This document shows, one piece after another, positions 25,335 through 36,757 of a stretch of 46,575 nucleotides of DNA; the stretch's first letter is position 1, and each line of letters begins with the position of its first letter. The stretch comes from Acidimicrobiales bacterium (lineage in GTDB: Bacteria; Actinomycetota; Acidimicrobiia; Acidimicrobiales; Palsa-688). The stretch is taken from the NCBI GenBank assembly GCA_036378675.1, contig DASUWA010000014.1, positions 1 to 46,575 of the forward strand, written 5' to 3'. The position numbers and the translations under genes are program-made. A model generated the notes under the pieces. The model had not been told where the DNA came from. It saw only the letters and a list, made by a program, of their open reading frames with translations, and made no database searches.

Positions 25335-26246
25335 CTATGCCGCGAGCTTGAAGTACGTCTCCGCGATCTCTCTGGCCACCCGCTCCGCCTCGTAGGTCAC
25401 CTCCCACCAGTCGTAGTGGAGGACCGTCCAGCCCGCCCGGGCCATGGTGTTAGACCGCCGGCGGTCCCACCTCTGCTGTTCCGGCGTGAAGTGAGCAGTC
25501 CAACCGTTCACCTCGATGGCCAACCGGAGCTGCGGGTAGGCGAAGTCCAGCCGGTACCGGCGCTGGGGGCCCCACTCGACCTCCGCCCTCGGGACCGGAA
25601 GTCCGTGGTCGACGAAGAGCCGAGCCATCCGGCTCTCCAGCACGCTCGGCGACGGCGAGCCGGTCACCCCCCGCCGTGCCAGCCGTTCCTCCAGCTGTCG
25701 CCGGCCCGGGTGGCCTCTGAACTCCGGCTTCGCGACAGCGCCTACGACGTCCTGGATCCGGACCGCTCGCCTTGCGACTGCCCGATCCAGCAGGTCGTCG
25801 AGCTGTTTCGTGCCGGCCACGGCGGCGCAGTCGAGGATCGTCCGCAACACGTCGGTGCAGGGGATCCGGTTCTGCACCATCACCCTGAAAGGGATCCGGG
25901 TCCGGACCAGGTCTGCATTCCTAACGGTCCGGACCCGATGGTGGGGGATCGTCACCGTGGTCGTCGTCGGAAGCTCGGCAAGCCCATGGATCCACGCGGC
26001 CGACCAGTGCGATGCGGCCGACCCCTCGCCGGCGGCGAGCACCACCGCCCTCAGCTGAGCCGCCGGCGTCAGGGGCGCCCCGGCCAGCCGGTACACGCCT
26101 CGCGCCACCCGTTCCCACTCGCCCCGCTTAACCCGGCCTTTCACGGCTCCTGGTCCCAACCCAAGCAGCATCGCCTCTCGCGCGCTTATGACGCCGTGGT
26201 GGACCTTCAACCATCCGATGATACCTCTGTCCACATCAGAATCCAT
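25335..26246 (-). CDS. AbiEi-type winged helix with DUF559/Vsr-like nuclease domain
   Basis: 303 residues. The N-terminus (about 15-56, VISAREAMLLGLGPGAVKGRV ... GVYRLAG) is the winged HTH of the AbiEi antitoxin superfamily. The C-terminus (about 200-300) is a DUF559/very-short-patch-repair-like domain with a PD-(D/E)xK pattern: E204, D234 in YRLDFAY and E245 in AIEVNGW. Such fusions are frequent in actinobacteria and usually have no AbiEii toxin partner, as here. In AbiE systems the HTH represses its own promoter. The start ATG 26246 is leaderless: -10 TAGTGT (26258-26253) is 6 bases away. Whether it acts in defence, repair or only regulation is not known. Confidence 0.8.
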   Translation of the reverse strand: MDSDVDRGIIGWLKVHHGVISAREAMLLGLGPGAVKGRVKRGEWERVARGVYRLAGAPLTPAAQLRAVVLAAGEGSAASHWSAAWIHGLAELPTTTTVTIPHHRVRTVRNADLVRTRIPFRVMVQNRIPCTDVLRTILDCAAVAGTKQLDDLLDRAVARRAVRIQDVVGAVAKPEFRGHPGRRQLEERLARRGVTGSPSPSVLESRMARLFVDHGLPVPRAEVEWGPQRRYRLDFAYPQLRLAIEVNGWTAHFTPEQQRWDRRRSNTMARAGWTVLHYDWWEVTYEAERVAREIAETYFKLAA

Positions 26247-26252
26247 GAAAAC

Positions 26253-26281
26253 ACACTAACGCACCGTATGTTTCATGTCTA
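26253..26281 (-). promoter_or_regulatory. Promoter of the AbiEi-like gene
   Basis: On the minus strand: -35 TAGACA (26281-26276), 17-base spacer, -10 TAGTGT (26258-26253), then 6 bases to the ATG at 26246. One of the best sigma-70-type matches in the window. Confidence 0.6.
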
Positions 26282-26323
26282 CTGGGTAGACTTAAGGAAC
26301 TATAGTTCCCTTTCTCTACCCAG
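26282..26323. promoter_or_regulatory. 42-bp inverted repeat upstream of the AbiEi-like promoter
   Basis: The outer arms CTGGGTAGA and TCTACCCAG are perfect 9-mers and the centre GGAACTATAGTTCC is a perfect 14-bp palindrome. A further overlapping repeat, GTCTAC-TGG-GTAGAC (26277-26291), touches the -35. It could be an operator for the AbiEi-like HTH, or a terminator/attenuator in RNA form. Confidence 0.6.
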
Positions 26324-26433
26324 ATCGCAGCTCCCGCGTCCCGCCATCCCCTCGACGACCTCGACGACACCGCCCCGGCCTCCCCGACACCCCCTCCCAC
26401 CCGCAACTCCCGCCGCCGCGCCACAATTGCCCC

Positions 26434-27278
26434 GTGGCCGAGTTCCTGATCATCACCGGGCTGTCCGGCGCCGGCCGGTCCCAAGCCGGCGCCACGCTCG
26501 AGGACCTCGGCTGGTTCGTGATCGACAACATCCCCACCGCCCTGATCACCAAGGTCGCCGACCTCATCGAGTCCCCGGGCTCAGCCATACACCGGGTGGC
26601 CCTCGTGGTGGGCCGGGACGCCCAGCAGCTGCACGAGGTCGAAGCAGCGATCATTCAGCTTCGGGCGGGAGGATCCTCGGTGACCACCCTGTTCCTGGAG
26701 GCCTCCGACGACGTGCTCGTCCGCCGCTTCGAGGGAACCCGCCGCCGCCACCCGATCGGCCAGGAAGGCGTCACAGACGCCATCGCTCTGGAAAGGGAGC
26801 GCCTCCAGCCGGTTCGCGCCCTCGCGGACGTGGTGATCGACACCTCCGACCTGAACGTCAACCAGCTCCGAGACCGGCTGATCGACCTTTTCACGGCCGA
26901 CCGGTCGGACCGGCTCCAGATCCTGGTGATGTCCTTCGGCTTCAAGCACGGCGTCCCGCTGGACGTCGACAACGTGTTCGACGTCCGGTTCCTCCCGAAC
27001 CCTCACTGGGTCGACGAGCTGAGACCTCTCACCGGCCTGGATCGCCCCGTCCGCGAGTATGTCCTTCGCCACGCGGAGGCAAAGGAGTTCGTTGACCGGA
27101 TCGATGACCTGCTCGCCTTCCTCCTACCCGGGTACATCAAGGAGGGGAAGTCGTATCTGACCCTGGCGATCGGGTGCACAGGAGGACGCCACCGCTCGGT
27201 TGCTCTGGCCGAGGAGATTGCGATGCGCCTCCGGGCACGGGGGTATGAGCCTTCCGTGAACCACCGGGACATCGAAAG

Positions 27279-27282
<4 letters not shown>
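26434..27282 (+). CDS. rapZ: RapZ-family nucleotide-binding protein (YvcJ/RapZ)
   Basis: 282 residues. The N-terminal P-loop is GLSGAGRS, where the usual Lys is Arg, as I recall for actinobacterial members. EDLGWFVIDNIP and the C-terminal SFGFKHGVP ... DVRFLPNPHW ... IGCTGGRHRSV are family hallmarks. In E. coli RapZ guides RNase E to the GlmZ small RNA; in Gram-positives its partners are less clear. GTG 26434 has no Shine-Dalgarno and probably a leaderless start (CACAAT at 26422-26427). The C-rich, G-poor 26324-26420 precedes it. It overlaps yvcK by ATGA. Confidence 0.95.
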
Positions 27283-30448
<3,166 letters not shown>

Positions 30449-30452
<4 letters not shown>

Positions 30453-31228
30453 CCTCTAGGCGACGGCCTCTTATATCCGGCAACTGGAAGATGAACTTGA
30501 GCCATCTTGAGGCGATCAACGTCGTCCAGAAGCTTGCATACAGCCTTGACAAGGAAGACCACTCCAAGACCGATGTATCAGTCCATCCACCGTTCACCGC
30601 TCTCCGCTCGGTACAGACGGTTATCGATGCCGACGACATTCCGATAGCCCTCGGCGCTCAGAACGCCCATTGGGAGACCAGCGGCGCGTACACAGGCGAG
30701 GTGAGCCCGACCATGCTCGCCAAGCTCAACGTTCGCTACGTCATCGTCGGGCACTCCGAACGGCGTCAGCTGTTCGGCGAGACCGACGAGATGGTCAACA
30801 AGAAGGTGAAGGCCGTCTTGTCGGCAGGAATGACTCCGATTCTGTGCATCGGTGAGACGTTCGAAGAGCGGGAAGCCGGGCAAACCGAGGACATCGTGCT
30901 CGGGCAGCTCCGGGCCGGGCTGGCAGGTGTGGCAGCCGAGTCGGTGGCATCCATGGTCCTCGCCTACGAGCCCGTCTGGGCGATCGGCACCGGACGGACC
31001 GCCACATCCGGGGATTGCCAGTCGATGTGCTCAACCATCCGGACCGCCATCAAGGGTGACCACGGGACCGTCGCGGGGGATGGTCTGCGTATCCAGTACG
31101 GCGGGTCTGTGAAAGCCTCGAACATCGCCGAGATAATGGCCCAGCCCGACGTTGACGGCGCCCTGGTCGGTGGAGCGAGCCTCGATCCCACCGAGTTCGC
31201 CCAAATCGTCGGCTTTGACGCCAAGTGA
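30449..31228 (+). CDS. tpiA: Triosephosphate isomerase
   Basis: 259 residues. It interconverts dihydroxyacetone phosphate and glyceraldehyde-3-phosphate. Active-site K14 (GNWKMN), H102 (IVGHSERR) and E174 (AYEPVWAIGTG) are present, with the phosphate loop QYGGSVK and GALVGGASL at the end. The start TTG 30449 overlaps the pgk stop (TTGA), so it depends on coupling. Confidence 0.97.
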
Positions 31229-31307
31229 AGCTGTGAAATCCCTGAAACATTCGTTGCAGGATTTGCGCGTTGCCAACACAGGTATCTCGCAACCTGAGAG
31301 ACTGTGC

Positions 31308-31373
31308 TGCTATGTTGCGACCGCCGCCTGAAGAGGAACAGGCGACAGTCCACGAGGAGGAGGCGCTAGCGCC
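31308..31373 (+). promoter_or_regulatory. secG upstream region: extended -10 and palindrome near the start
   Basis: TGC-TATGTT (31308-31316) resembles an extended -10. GAGGAGG (31354-31360) is a strong ribosome site. The perfect palindrome GGCGCTAGCGCC (31362-31373) fills the space between it and TTG 31374, which is longer than usual. Confidence 0.4.
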
Positions 31374-31604
31374 TTGCTGACAGCGGTCATCGTCGTCATC
31401 CACATCGCCGTCTCCCTAATGCTGATCGGGATGGTGCTGCTGCACAGCGGCAAGGGAGGCGGGCTGTCGGAGATGTTCGGTGGCGGTCTGGGCCAGGCGG
31501 CTGCCGGGTCCACCGTTGCCGAGCGGAACCTGGACAGGGCGACGATCGCCTGTGCCGTCTGTTTCTTCTTCACGACCATCATCCTCGCCATACGCCTTCA
31601 GTAA
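31374..31604 (+). CDS. secG: Preprotein translocase subunit SecG
   Basis: 76 residues, two transmembrane helices (about 2-22 and 53-73) around a cytosolic loop with the family motif SGKGGGLSEMFGG and a conserved Asp/Arg segment (ERNLDRAT). SecG joins SecY and SecE in the export channel. TTG 31374 is the only possible start before Met 16, because an in-frame stop lies at 31329-31331. tpiA followed by secG is a standard actinobacterial arrangement. Confidence 0.93.
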   Translation: MLTAVIVVIHIAVSLMLIGMVLLHSGKGGGLSEMFGGGLGQAAAGSTVAERNLDRATIACAVCFFFTTIILAIRLQ

Positions 31605-31673
31605 TGGTCATGGTCCGGGGGGAGTGGTCAGAGGAAGGGCAACGAGGAAAACCGGAGCACAAGCGACGGTCGA

Positions 31674-31690
31674 GAGACGAGGAGGGTCTC
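31674..31690 (+). promoter_or_regulatory. Ribosome site presented in a hairpin loop
   Basis: GAGAC-GAGGAGG-GTCTC: the Shine-Dalgarno of the next gene is exactly the 7-base loop of a 5-bp stem. The start GTG is at 31695. Confidence 0.4.
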
Positions 31691-31694
31691 GAGA

Positions 31695-33539
31695 GTGCAA
31701 CGTTTGAAGCAAAGGAGTCTGCAGCTTGGCGCGGGGGTTTTGTCCCTAGCCCTGCTTGCTGCAGCTTGCGGTAGTTCCGGAAGCAAGAGCTCTGGGGGAC
31801 CGTCGGGTGGTACCACCGGAAATACGACCGGCTCGTGCTCCTGGGCCCCCGGGCTGCAGTTGTACGGGGGCGAGAACAACGCTGGTACGCCTAAGAGGGG
31901 CGGAACGCTTACGGCGCTCGGGCGTGCCGACGTCGACAACGCCCTCGACCTGAACATCGGCTACCTCACCTACGACTACTCCATGTACCAGCTGTACAAC
32001 CGGAGCCTCTACACATTCCCGTCGGTGCACTGCCAGCAGGTCGTCCCGACCCCGGACCTCGCCACAGCCATGCCCAAGGTAAGCCCGGACGGGCTGCACG
32101 TGTCCGTCACCATCCGCAAAGGCGCGATGTGGAATACCAACCCGCCCCGGCAGGTCAGCGCGGCCGATGTGATCCTCGGTCTGAAGAGAGCCTGCAACCC
32201 GACCGACCCGTTCGGCGGCACCGTAGACTTCAGTGATTTCCTCGTCGGTTACAACGACTTCTGCGACCCCTTCGCCAAGGTGTCGTCTACCAGCGCGTCC
32301 GATCAGGCGGCTTACATCAACAGCCACCAGATCTCAGGGGTGCAGGTAGCGCCCAACGATCCGTTGACCGTCAACTTCACTCTCAGCAAGCCCGCCTCGT
32401 ACTTCGCGGGCGTCATGACGCTGCCGCCCTTCAATCCCGCTCCGCAGGAGATCCTCCAGGCCGTGCCGGACAGCAACAACGTGTGGCAGTACGTGCAGTC
32501 GGACGGTCCCTACAAGATCCAGTCCTACGACCCCGGCAAGTCGATCAACTTCGTGCGTAACTCATCCTGGAGCGCGTCGACCGACCCGATCCGTAAGGCA
32601 TACGTCGACCAGATCCAGATCACCGAGACCAGCACTAACGCGACCGCCTACCAGCAGGTGACCACCAACTCGCCTCAGGCGGACATCATGTGGGACACCG
32701 ACGTGCCCCCGACCCAGACTCCCGGACTGATCCAGACCAAGGACCCGCGCTTCACCATGGTGAGCTCGGCCGGACCCACCTACATCGTCTGGAACACCGT
32801 CTCGCCCAACAACAACAACGCGCTCCAGAACGTCGCCGTTCGCCAGGCGCTGAACGAAGCCATCGACCGCACGCTGCTGATCCAAGATGCTGGCGGGCCT
32901 GAGATTTCTCCTCCAGCCACGCACGTCCTGACCGCACCGACGATCGGGTACACCCCCAACTTCGACCCGTACCCCTACGACCAGGCCAAGGCCAAGGCGG
33001 CGCTCGCAGCTGCCGGCGCCCCGAACTTGACTCTGAAGTTCTTGTACTACTCGACCTCCGACACGCTGTCGAAGGACTTCCAGACCCTGCAGAACAACCT
33101 CGGGGCGATCGGTGTCAAGGTCGTACCTGTCGTGATTAACCAGAGCCAGTTCTACTCCAAGTACCTCTACAAGCCCAACCAGGCGAAGACCGGCGTCTGG
33201 GACTTCGCCATTGCCGGGTGGACCCCGGACTGGTTCTCCAACGGAGCAAAGACTTACTTCTTGCCGCTGTTCACCGGGACGACGCCGACCACCAGCAACT
33301 TCGGCCTGTTCAACGATCCGAAGCTGAACACTTTGATCGACAATGCGCTGAGCGCTCCGACCGACTCGGCGTCCGCCCCCTTGTGGCACCAGGCCGATCA
33401 GGAGGTCATGGCTCAGGCCGCATGGGACCCGATCCGCATCCTGAACTACAACAAGATCCAGGGATCCCAGGTGCACAACTGCGTCGTGAGCCCGGCATGG
33501 GAAACCTGCAGCTTCGCCAACGTCTGGCTCTCTAGCTAG
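31695..33539 (+). CDS. ABC transporter substrate-binding lipoprotein (family 5, peptide-type)
   Basis: 614 residues. The lipoprotein signal peptide ends in the lipobox LAAAC (C25), followed by a Ser/Gly-rich linker. The rest is the SBP family 5 fold (DppA/OppA): RGGTLTAL, LATAMPKVSPDGLHVSVTIRKGAMW and VRQALNEAIDRTLL. It should capture oligopeptides or related solutes at the membrane surface for the importer encoded downstream. GTG 31695 has GAGGAGGG upstream. A strong hairpin follows the stop, which probably sets its mRNA level above that of the transporter genes. Confidence 0.93.
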   Translation: MQRLKQRSLQLGAGVLSLALLAAACGSSGSKSSGGPSGGTTGNTTGSCSWAPGLQLYGGENNAGTPKRGGTLTALGRADVDNALDLNIGYLTYDYSMYQLYNRSLYTFPSVHCQQVVPTPDLATAMPKVSPDGLHVSVTIRKGAMWNTNPPRQVSAADVILGLKRACNPTDPFGGTVDFSDFLVGYNDFCDPFAKVSSTSASDQAAYINSHQISGVQVAPNDPLTVNFTLSKPASYFAGVMTLPPFNPAPQEILQAVPDSNNVWQYVQSDGPYKIQSYDPGKSINFVRNSSWSASTDPIRKAYVDQIQITETSTNATAYQQVTTNSPQADIMWDTDVPPTQTPGLIQTKDPRFTMVSSAGPTYIVWNTVSPNNNNALQNVAVRQALNEAIDRTLLIQDAGGPEISPPATHVLTAPTIGYTPNFDPYPYDQAKAKAALAAAGAPNLTLKFLYYSTSDTLSKDFQTLQNNLGAIGVKVVPVVINQSQFYSKYLYKPNQAKTGVWDFAIAGWTPDWFSNGAKTYFLPLFTGTTPTTSNFGLFNDPKLNTLIDNALSAPTDSASAPLWHQADQEVMAQAAWDPIRILNYNKIQGSQVHNCVVSPAWETCSFANVWLSS

Positions 33540-33556
33540 ACCTCAGTCAACCCCTA

Positions 33557-33586
33557 TCCGGCCCGGCGGGCAACCGCCGGGCCGGA
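33557..33586 (+). terminator. 13-bp stem with GCAA tetraloop
   Basis: TCCGGCCCGGCGG-GCAA-CCGCCGGGCCGGA, perfect, 17 bases after the binding protein stop. The GNRA loop makes it very stable. As in other importer operons, it may protect the binding protein mRNA or partly end transcription before the ATPase genes. Confidence 0.7.
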
Positions 33587-33648
33587 CTGACAAACCCATG
33601 AAGGAGCCAACCCTCCAGCCGGAAGCTCTCCCAGACAAGGTGTGAGGA

Positions 33649-34668
33649 ATGGCGCTACTAGAGATCAAAGACCTTCAGGTTTCGTTCCCGACAGACGACG
33701 GGGTTGTGAAGGCTGTCCGTGGGGTGTCCTTCTCGGTTGACCAGGGCAAGACTCTCGGGATCGTGGGAGAGTCTGGGTCCGGCAAAAGCGTTTCGACGCA
33801 AACGATCATGGGCCTCACCCGAGGTGCCGAGATCAGCGGGCAGGCACTGTTCAGGGGCGCCGACCTGCTGACCATGACCCAGCACGAGCTCGAGCAGGTC
33901 CGGGGTCGGGAGATCGCGATGATCTTCCAGGATCCGCTCTCCAGCCTGCATCCGTACTACAGGGTCGGCTGGCAGATCTCCGAGATGATCCGGGCACACG
34001 ACAAGGGCGTCTCGAAGAAGGTCGCTCGCGCCCGGTCGATCGATCTGCTCCGCCTGGTGGGCATACCGCGACCGGATATCAGGGTCGACGACTTTCCGCA
34101 CCAGTTCTCCGGCGGCATGCGCCAGAGGGCGATGATAGCCATGGCGATGGCTCTCAACCCTGCCGTCCTCATAGCCGATGAACCAACCACAGCACTGGAC
34201 GTCACCGTTCAAGCCCAAGTACTGCAGGTGATCGAACGCCTCCAGGAGGAGTTCGGCATGGCGGTGATCATCATCACCCACGACCTCGGAGTCATTGCCG
34301 AGATGGCGGACGATGTGATCGTTATGTACGCGGGTGCAGTCATGGAATCGGGCAGGCGCGACGAGATCTTCTACGAGAACCATCATCCCTACACTGAGGG
34401 TCTCCTTCGGTCTCTCCCGGCCTACGGCGACGACCGATCGCGCCTGCTCCCGATCAGCGGTCAACCCCCCAGCCTCATAACTCTGCCGACTGGTTGCAAG
34501 TTCCACCCGCGCTGCCCATACGCGTTCGACCGCTGCTTCCGCGAGGAACCCCCGCTGACGCCGGTTGGTGAATCGCCAGAACACAAATCGTCATGCTGGT
34601 TGTCGCACGATCTGGCCGAGCGGGAGCAGATAAGGCGAAGAGCCGTGGCGCCGGAGCTCGCGTCGTGA
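33649..34668 (+). CDS. Peptide ABC transporter ATPase, DppD/OppD type
   Basis: 339 residues. Walker A GESGSGKS (40-47), Q-loop FQDPLSSLHP, signature FSGGMRQR, Walker B VLIADEPTTALD and H-loop ITHDLG. The C-terminal oligopeptide extension has the cysteine cluster typical of OppD (GCKFHPRCPYAFDRC ... SCW), which binds an iron-sulfur cluster in some members. Start ATG 33649 follows GTGAGGA. Overlaps the F-type ATPase gene by GTGA. Confidence 0.94.
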   Translation: MALLEIKDLQVSFPTDDGVVKAVRGVSFSVDQGKTLGIVGESGSGKSVSTQTIMGLTRGAEISGQALFRGADLLTMTQHELEQVRGREIAMIFQDPLSSLHPYYRVGWQISEMIRAHDKGVSKKVARARSIDLLRLVGIPRPDIRVDDFPHQFSGGMRQRAMIAMAMALNPAVLIADEPTTALDVTVQAQVLQVIERLQEEFGMAVIIITHDLGVIAEMADDVIVMYAGAVMESGRRDEIFYENHHPYTEGLLRSLPAYGDDRSRLLPISGQPPSLITLPTGCKFHPRCPYAFDRCFREEPPLTPVGESPEHKSSCWLSHDLAEREQIRRRAVAPELAS

Positions 34669-35786
34669 CCGCGGTTGCCAACTCAGACGTTCTGCTGCGC
34701 GTCACTGATGTGGTCAAACACTTCCCTGTGCAGTCGAGCGGGCTCAGGCGGAGCCGCGAGGTGGTACACGCGGTAGACGGGGTGACCTTTGAGGTCAAGC
34801 AAGGCGAGACGGTAGGTCTAGTCGGGGAGACCGGCTCCGGAAAATCAACCCTCGCTCGTTGCGTCGCCAGGTTGTTCGACCTGACTTCCGGGCGCGTCGA
34901 GTTCGAAGGTCAGGACATCTCGAGGCTGAAACCACGGCATCTCGGCAAGGTGCGGCGTGAGATGCAGATGATCTTCCAAGATCCCTATGGCTCCTTGAAC
35001 CCGAAGCGGCGGGTAGGGGCGATCATCGGCGACCCGTTCGCAATCCACGGGATCGCGAGTGGCGAGGACCGGAAGCGGAAGGTCCAGGAGCTGATGGAGC
35101 TCGTCGGGCTGAACCCCGAGCACTACAACCGTTTCCCGGCCGAGTTCTCCGGGGGCCAGCGCCAACGAATTGGTATCGCCAGGGCCCTGGCACTCAATCC
35201 GAAGCTGGTGATCTGCGACGAGCCGGTGTCGGCGCTGGACGTGTCGATACAAGCGCAGATTCTCAACCTTCTCGCCGACTTGCAGGAGCAACTGAAGCTC
35301 ACCTACATCTTCATTTCTCACGATCTCTCGGTCGTTCGCCATGTCAGCGACCGGCTCATGATCATGTATCTGGGAAAAGTCGTCGAAACAGGGCCGTCGG
35401 CCGGCCTCTACATGCATCCCCGGCACCCTTACTCCAACGCCCTGCTCTCGGCCGTTCCGCTTCCAGACCCGAACTCGGTGCAACAACGGCAAAGGATTGT
35501 TCTGGTTGGCGACGTCCCCTCACCAATCAACCCCCCGAGTGGCTGCCGATTCCATCCGCGCTGCCCCAAGGCCCAGCCCAAATGTGTCACAGAAGACCCG
35601 CTGTTGGAGCCTCGCCTGCGCGACGGTCCTGACCACAAGGCCGCGTGCCATTTCTCTGTCGCCGACGGCGAGAACCTCGAAGAGGCTCGGCCCAACCTCG
35701 CCCCGGACCAACGCGTCATCGAGCCTGAGCCGGTTGTGGAGGGACTCGAAGCGGTCGAGGGAGTAGGGGAAAGGACGATGCCATGA
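34665..35786 (+). CDS. Peptide ABC transporter ATPase, DppF/OppF type
   Basis: 373 residues from GTG 34665, which overlaps the OppD-like stop; the longer frame from 34593 adds only overlap. Walker A GETGSGKS (54-61), FQDPYGSLNP, signature FSGGQRQR, LVICDEPVSALD and ISHDLS. The C-terminus repeats the Cys cluster (GCRFHPRCP ... C ... C) and then adds an acidic tail (ENLEEARPN ... VEGLEAVEG). Forms the ATPase heterodimer with the preceding gene. Confidence 0.94.
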   Translation: MTAVANSDVLLRVTDVVKHFPVQSSGLRRSREVVHAVDGVTFEVKQGETVGLVGETGSGKSTLARCVARLFDLTSGRVEFEGQDISRLKPRHLGKVRREMQMIFQDPYGSLNPKRRVGAIIGDPFAIHGIASGEDRKRKVQELMELVGLNPEHYNRFPAEFSGGQRQRIGIARALALNPKLVICDEPVSALDVSIQAQILNLLADLQEQLKLTYIFISHDLSVVRHVSDRLMIMYLGKVVETGPSAGLYMHPRHPYSNALLSAVPLPDPNSVQQRQRIVLVGDVPSPINPPSGCRFHPRCPKAQPKCVTEDPLLEPRLRDGPDHKAACHFSVADGENLEEARPNLAPDQRVIEPEPVVEGLEAVEGVGERTMP

Positions 35787-36748
35787 CCCTGCCGGGCGCG
35801 CTCACCCCGGAGGTGAGCGAGGTACCGCTTGACGCCGGTGGTGAGCTTTCCCCTGAAGTGGCAGCCAAAATCGAAGGCAGGAGCACGTGGCAGCTCGCGT
35901 GGCGCCGCCTCCGCAAGGATCGGGCCGCGGTTATTTCAGCAGTCGTGATTGTCCTGATCGGTTTGATGGCCATCTTTGCGCCCGTGTTCGCCACCATCAC
36001 CGGTCACGGAGTGAATCAACAGTTCCGGACCACGGGGCTGAACGGTTTCGGGCAACCGGTCGCGCCGAACAGCGCGTTCTGGTTGGGAACCGACGATCTC
36101 GGAAGGGACATTCTCGTCCGGATCGCGTACGGCGCCCGCGTATCCCTGTTGGTCGGCGTCGTCGCGACGCTTCTTACGGTCGCCATCGGTGCGGTGATGG
36201 GCTTGATCGCCGGATACTTCAGCGGGATCCCCGACTCGATCATCGCCAGGCTGATAGACCTCGTGCTCTCCCTGCCGTTCCTGCTGTTTGCCATATCACT
36301 CGTGTCGGTCAGCCACCCGGGCCTGTCGATTGTGATCATCGTGATCGCGGTGTTCGGTTGGGCGGCGGTAGCCAGGATCGTCCGGGGGCAGGTGCTGTCG
36401 ATCAGGGAGAAGGAATACATAGAGGCTGCTAGGTCCCTCGGGGCCAGCTCCTGGCGAATTATGTTCGTGGACGTCCTGCCGAACGTGCTGACCCAGCTGA
36501 TCGTCTACGCCACGCTCCTGATACCGGTCACGATCGTCCTCGAGGCGACCCTGTCCTTCCTCGGACTCGGCATACCCCCTCCGACGGCCGACTGGGGACA
36601 GATGATCGCCGAGTCAGAGAGCGTCTACCAGCAGGCCTGGTGGTTCCTGGTGTTTCCCGGGCTCGCACTGCTCGCAACGACGATTGCGTTCAACATCCTC
36701 GGCGACGGGGTTCGTGACGCGCTCGATCCTCGCCTCGAGCGGCTGTAG
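35783..36748 (+). CDS. Peptide ABC transporter permease, DppC/OppC type
   Basis: 321 residues. About six transmembrane helices, the first near 50-72. An N-terminal OppC-N segment (WQLAWRRLRKDRAAVISAVVI) and the EAA loop EAARSLGASSWRIMFVDVLPN identify it. WLGTDDLGRDILVRIAYGAR is typical of DppC. ATG 35783 overlaps the previous stop by ATGA. Confidence 0.94.
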   Translation: MTLPGALTPEVSEVPLDAGGELSPEVAAKIEGRSTWQLAWRRLRKDRAAVISAVVIVLIGLMAIFAPVFATITGHGVNQQFRTTGLNGFGQPVAPNSAFWLGTDDLGRDILVRIAYGARVSLLVGVVATLLTVAIGAVMGLIAGYFSGIPDSIIARLIDLVLSLPFLLFAISLVSVSHPGLSIVIIVIAVFGWAAVARIVRGQVLSIREKEYIEAARSLGASSWRIMFVDVLPNVLTQLIVYATLLIPVTIVLEATLSFLGLGIPPPTADWGQMIAESESVYQQAWWFLVFPGLALLATTIAFNILGDGVRDALDPRLERL

Positions 36749-36757
36749 GGAGCTCCG

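Noticed and set aside
25335-26246. Complete AbiE toxin-antitoxin system
   Set aside because: Only the AbiEi-like HTH is present, fused to a nuclease-like domain; no AbiEii nucleotidyltransferase gene is adjacent.
26324-26420. C-rich, G-poor stretch as a Rho utilisation site or ncRNA
   Set aside because: Skew is real but short, and it lies upstream of rapZ rather than after a gene on that strand; nothing else supports a function.
25416-27095. 559-residue open frame on the plus strand across the AbiEi-like gene and rapZ
   Set aside because: Pro/Arg-rich shadow frame; it covers the antisense of one well-supported gene and another frame of rapZ, with no family pattern.
34593-34664. Longer start for the OppF-type ATPase
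   Set aside because: The extra residues lie wholly inside the OppD-type gene; GTG 34665 gives the normal GTGA overlap.
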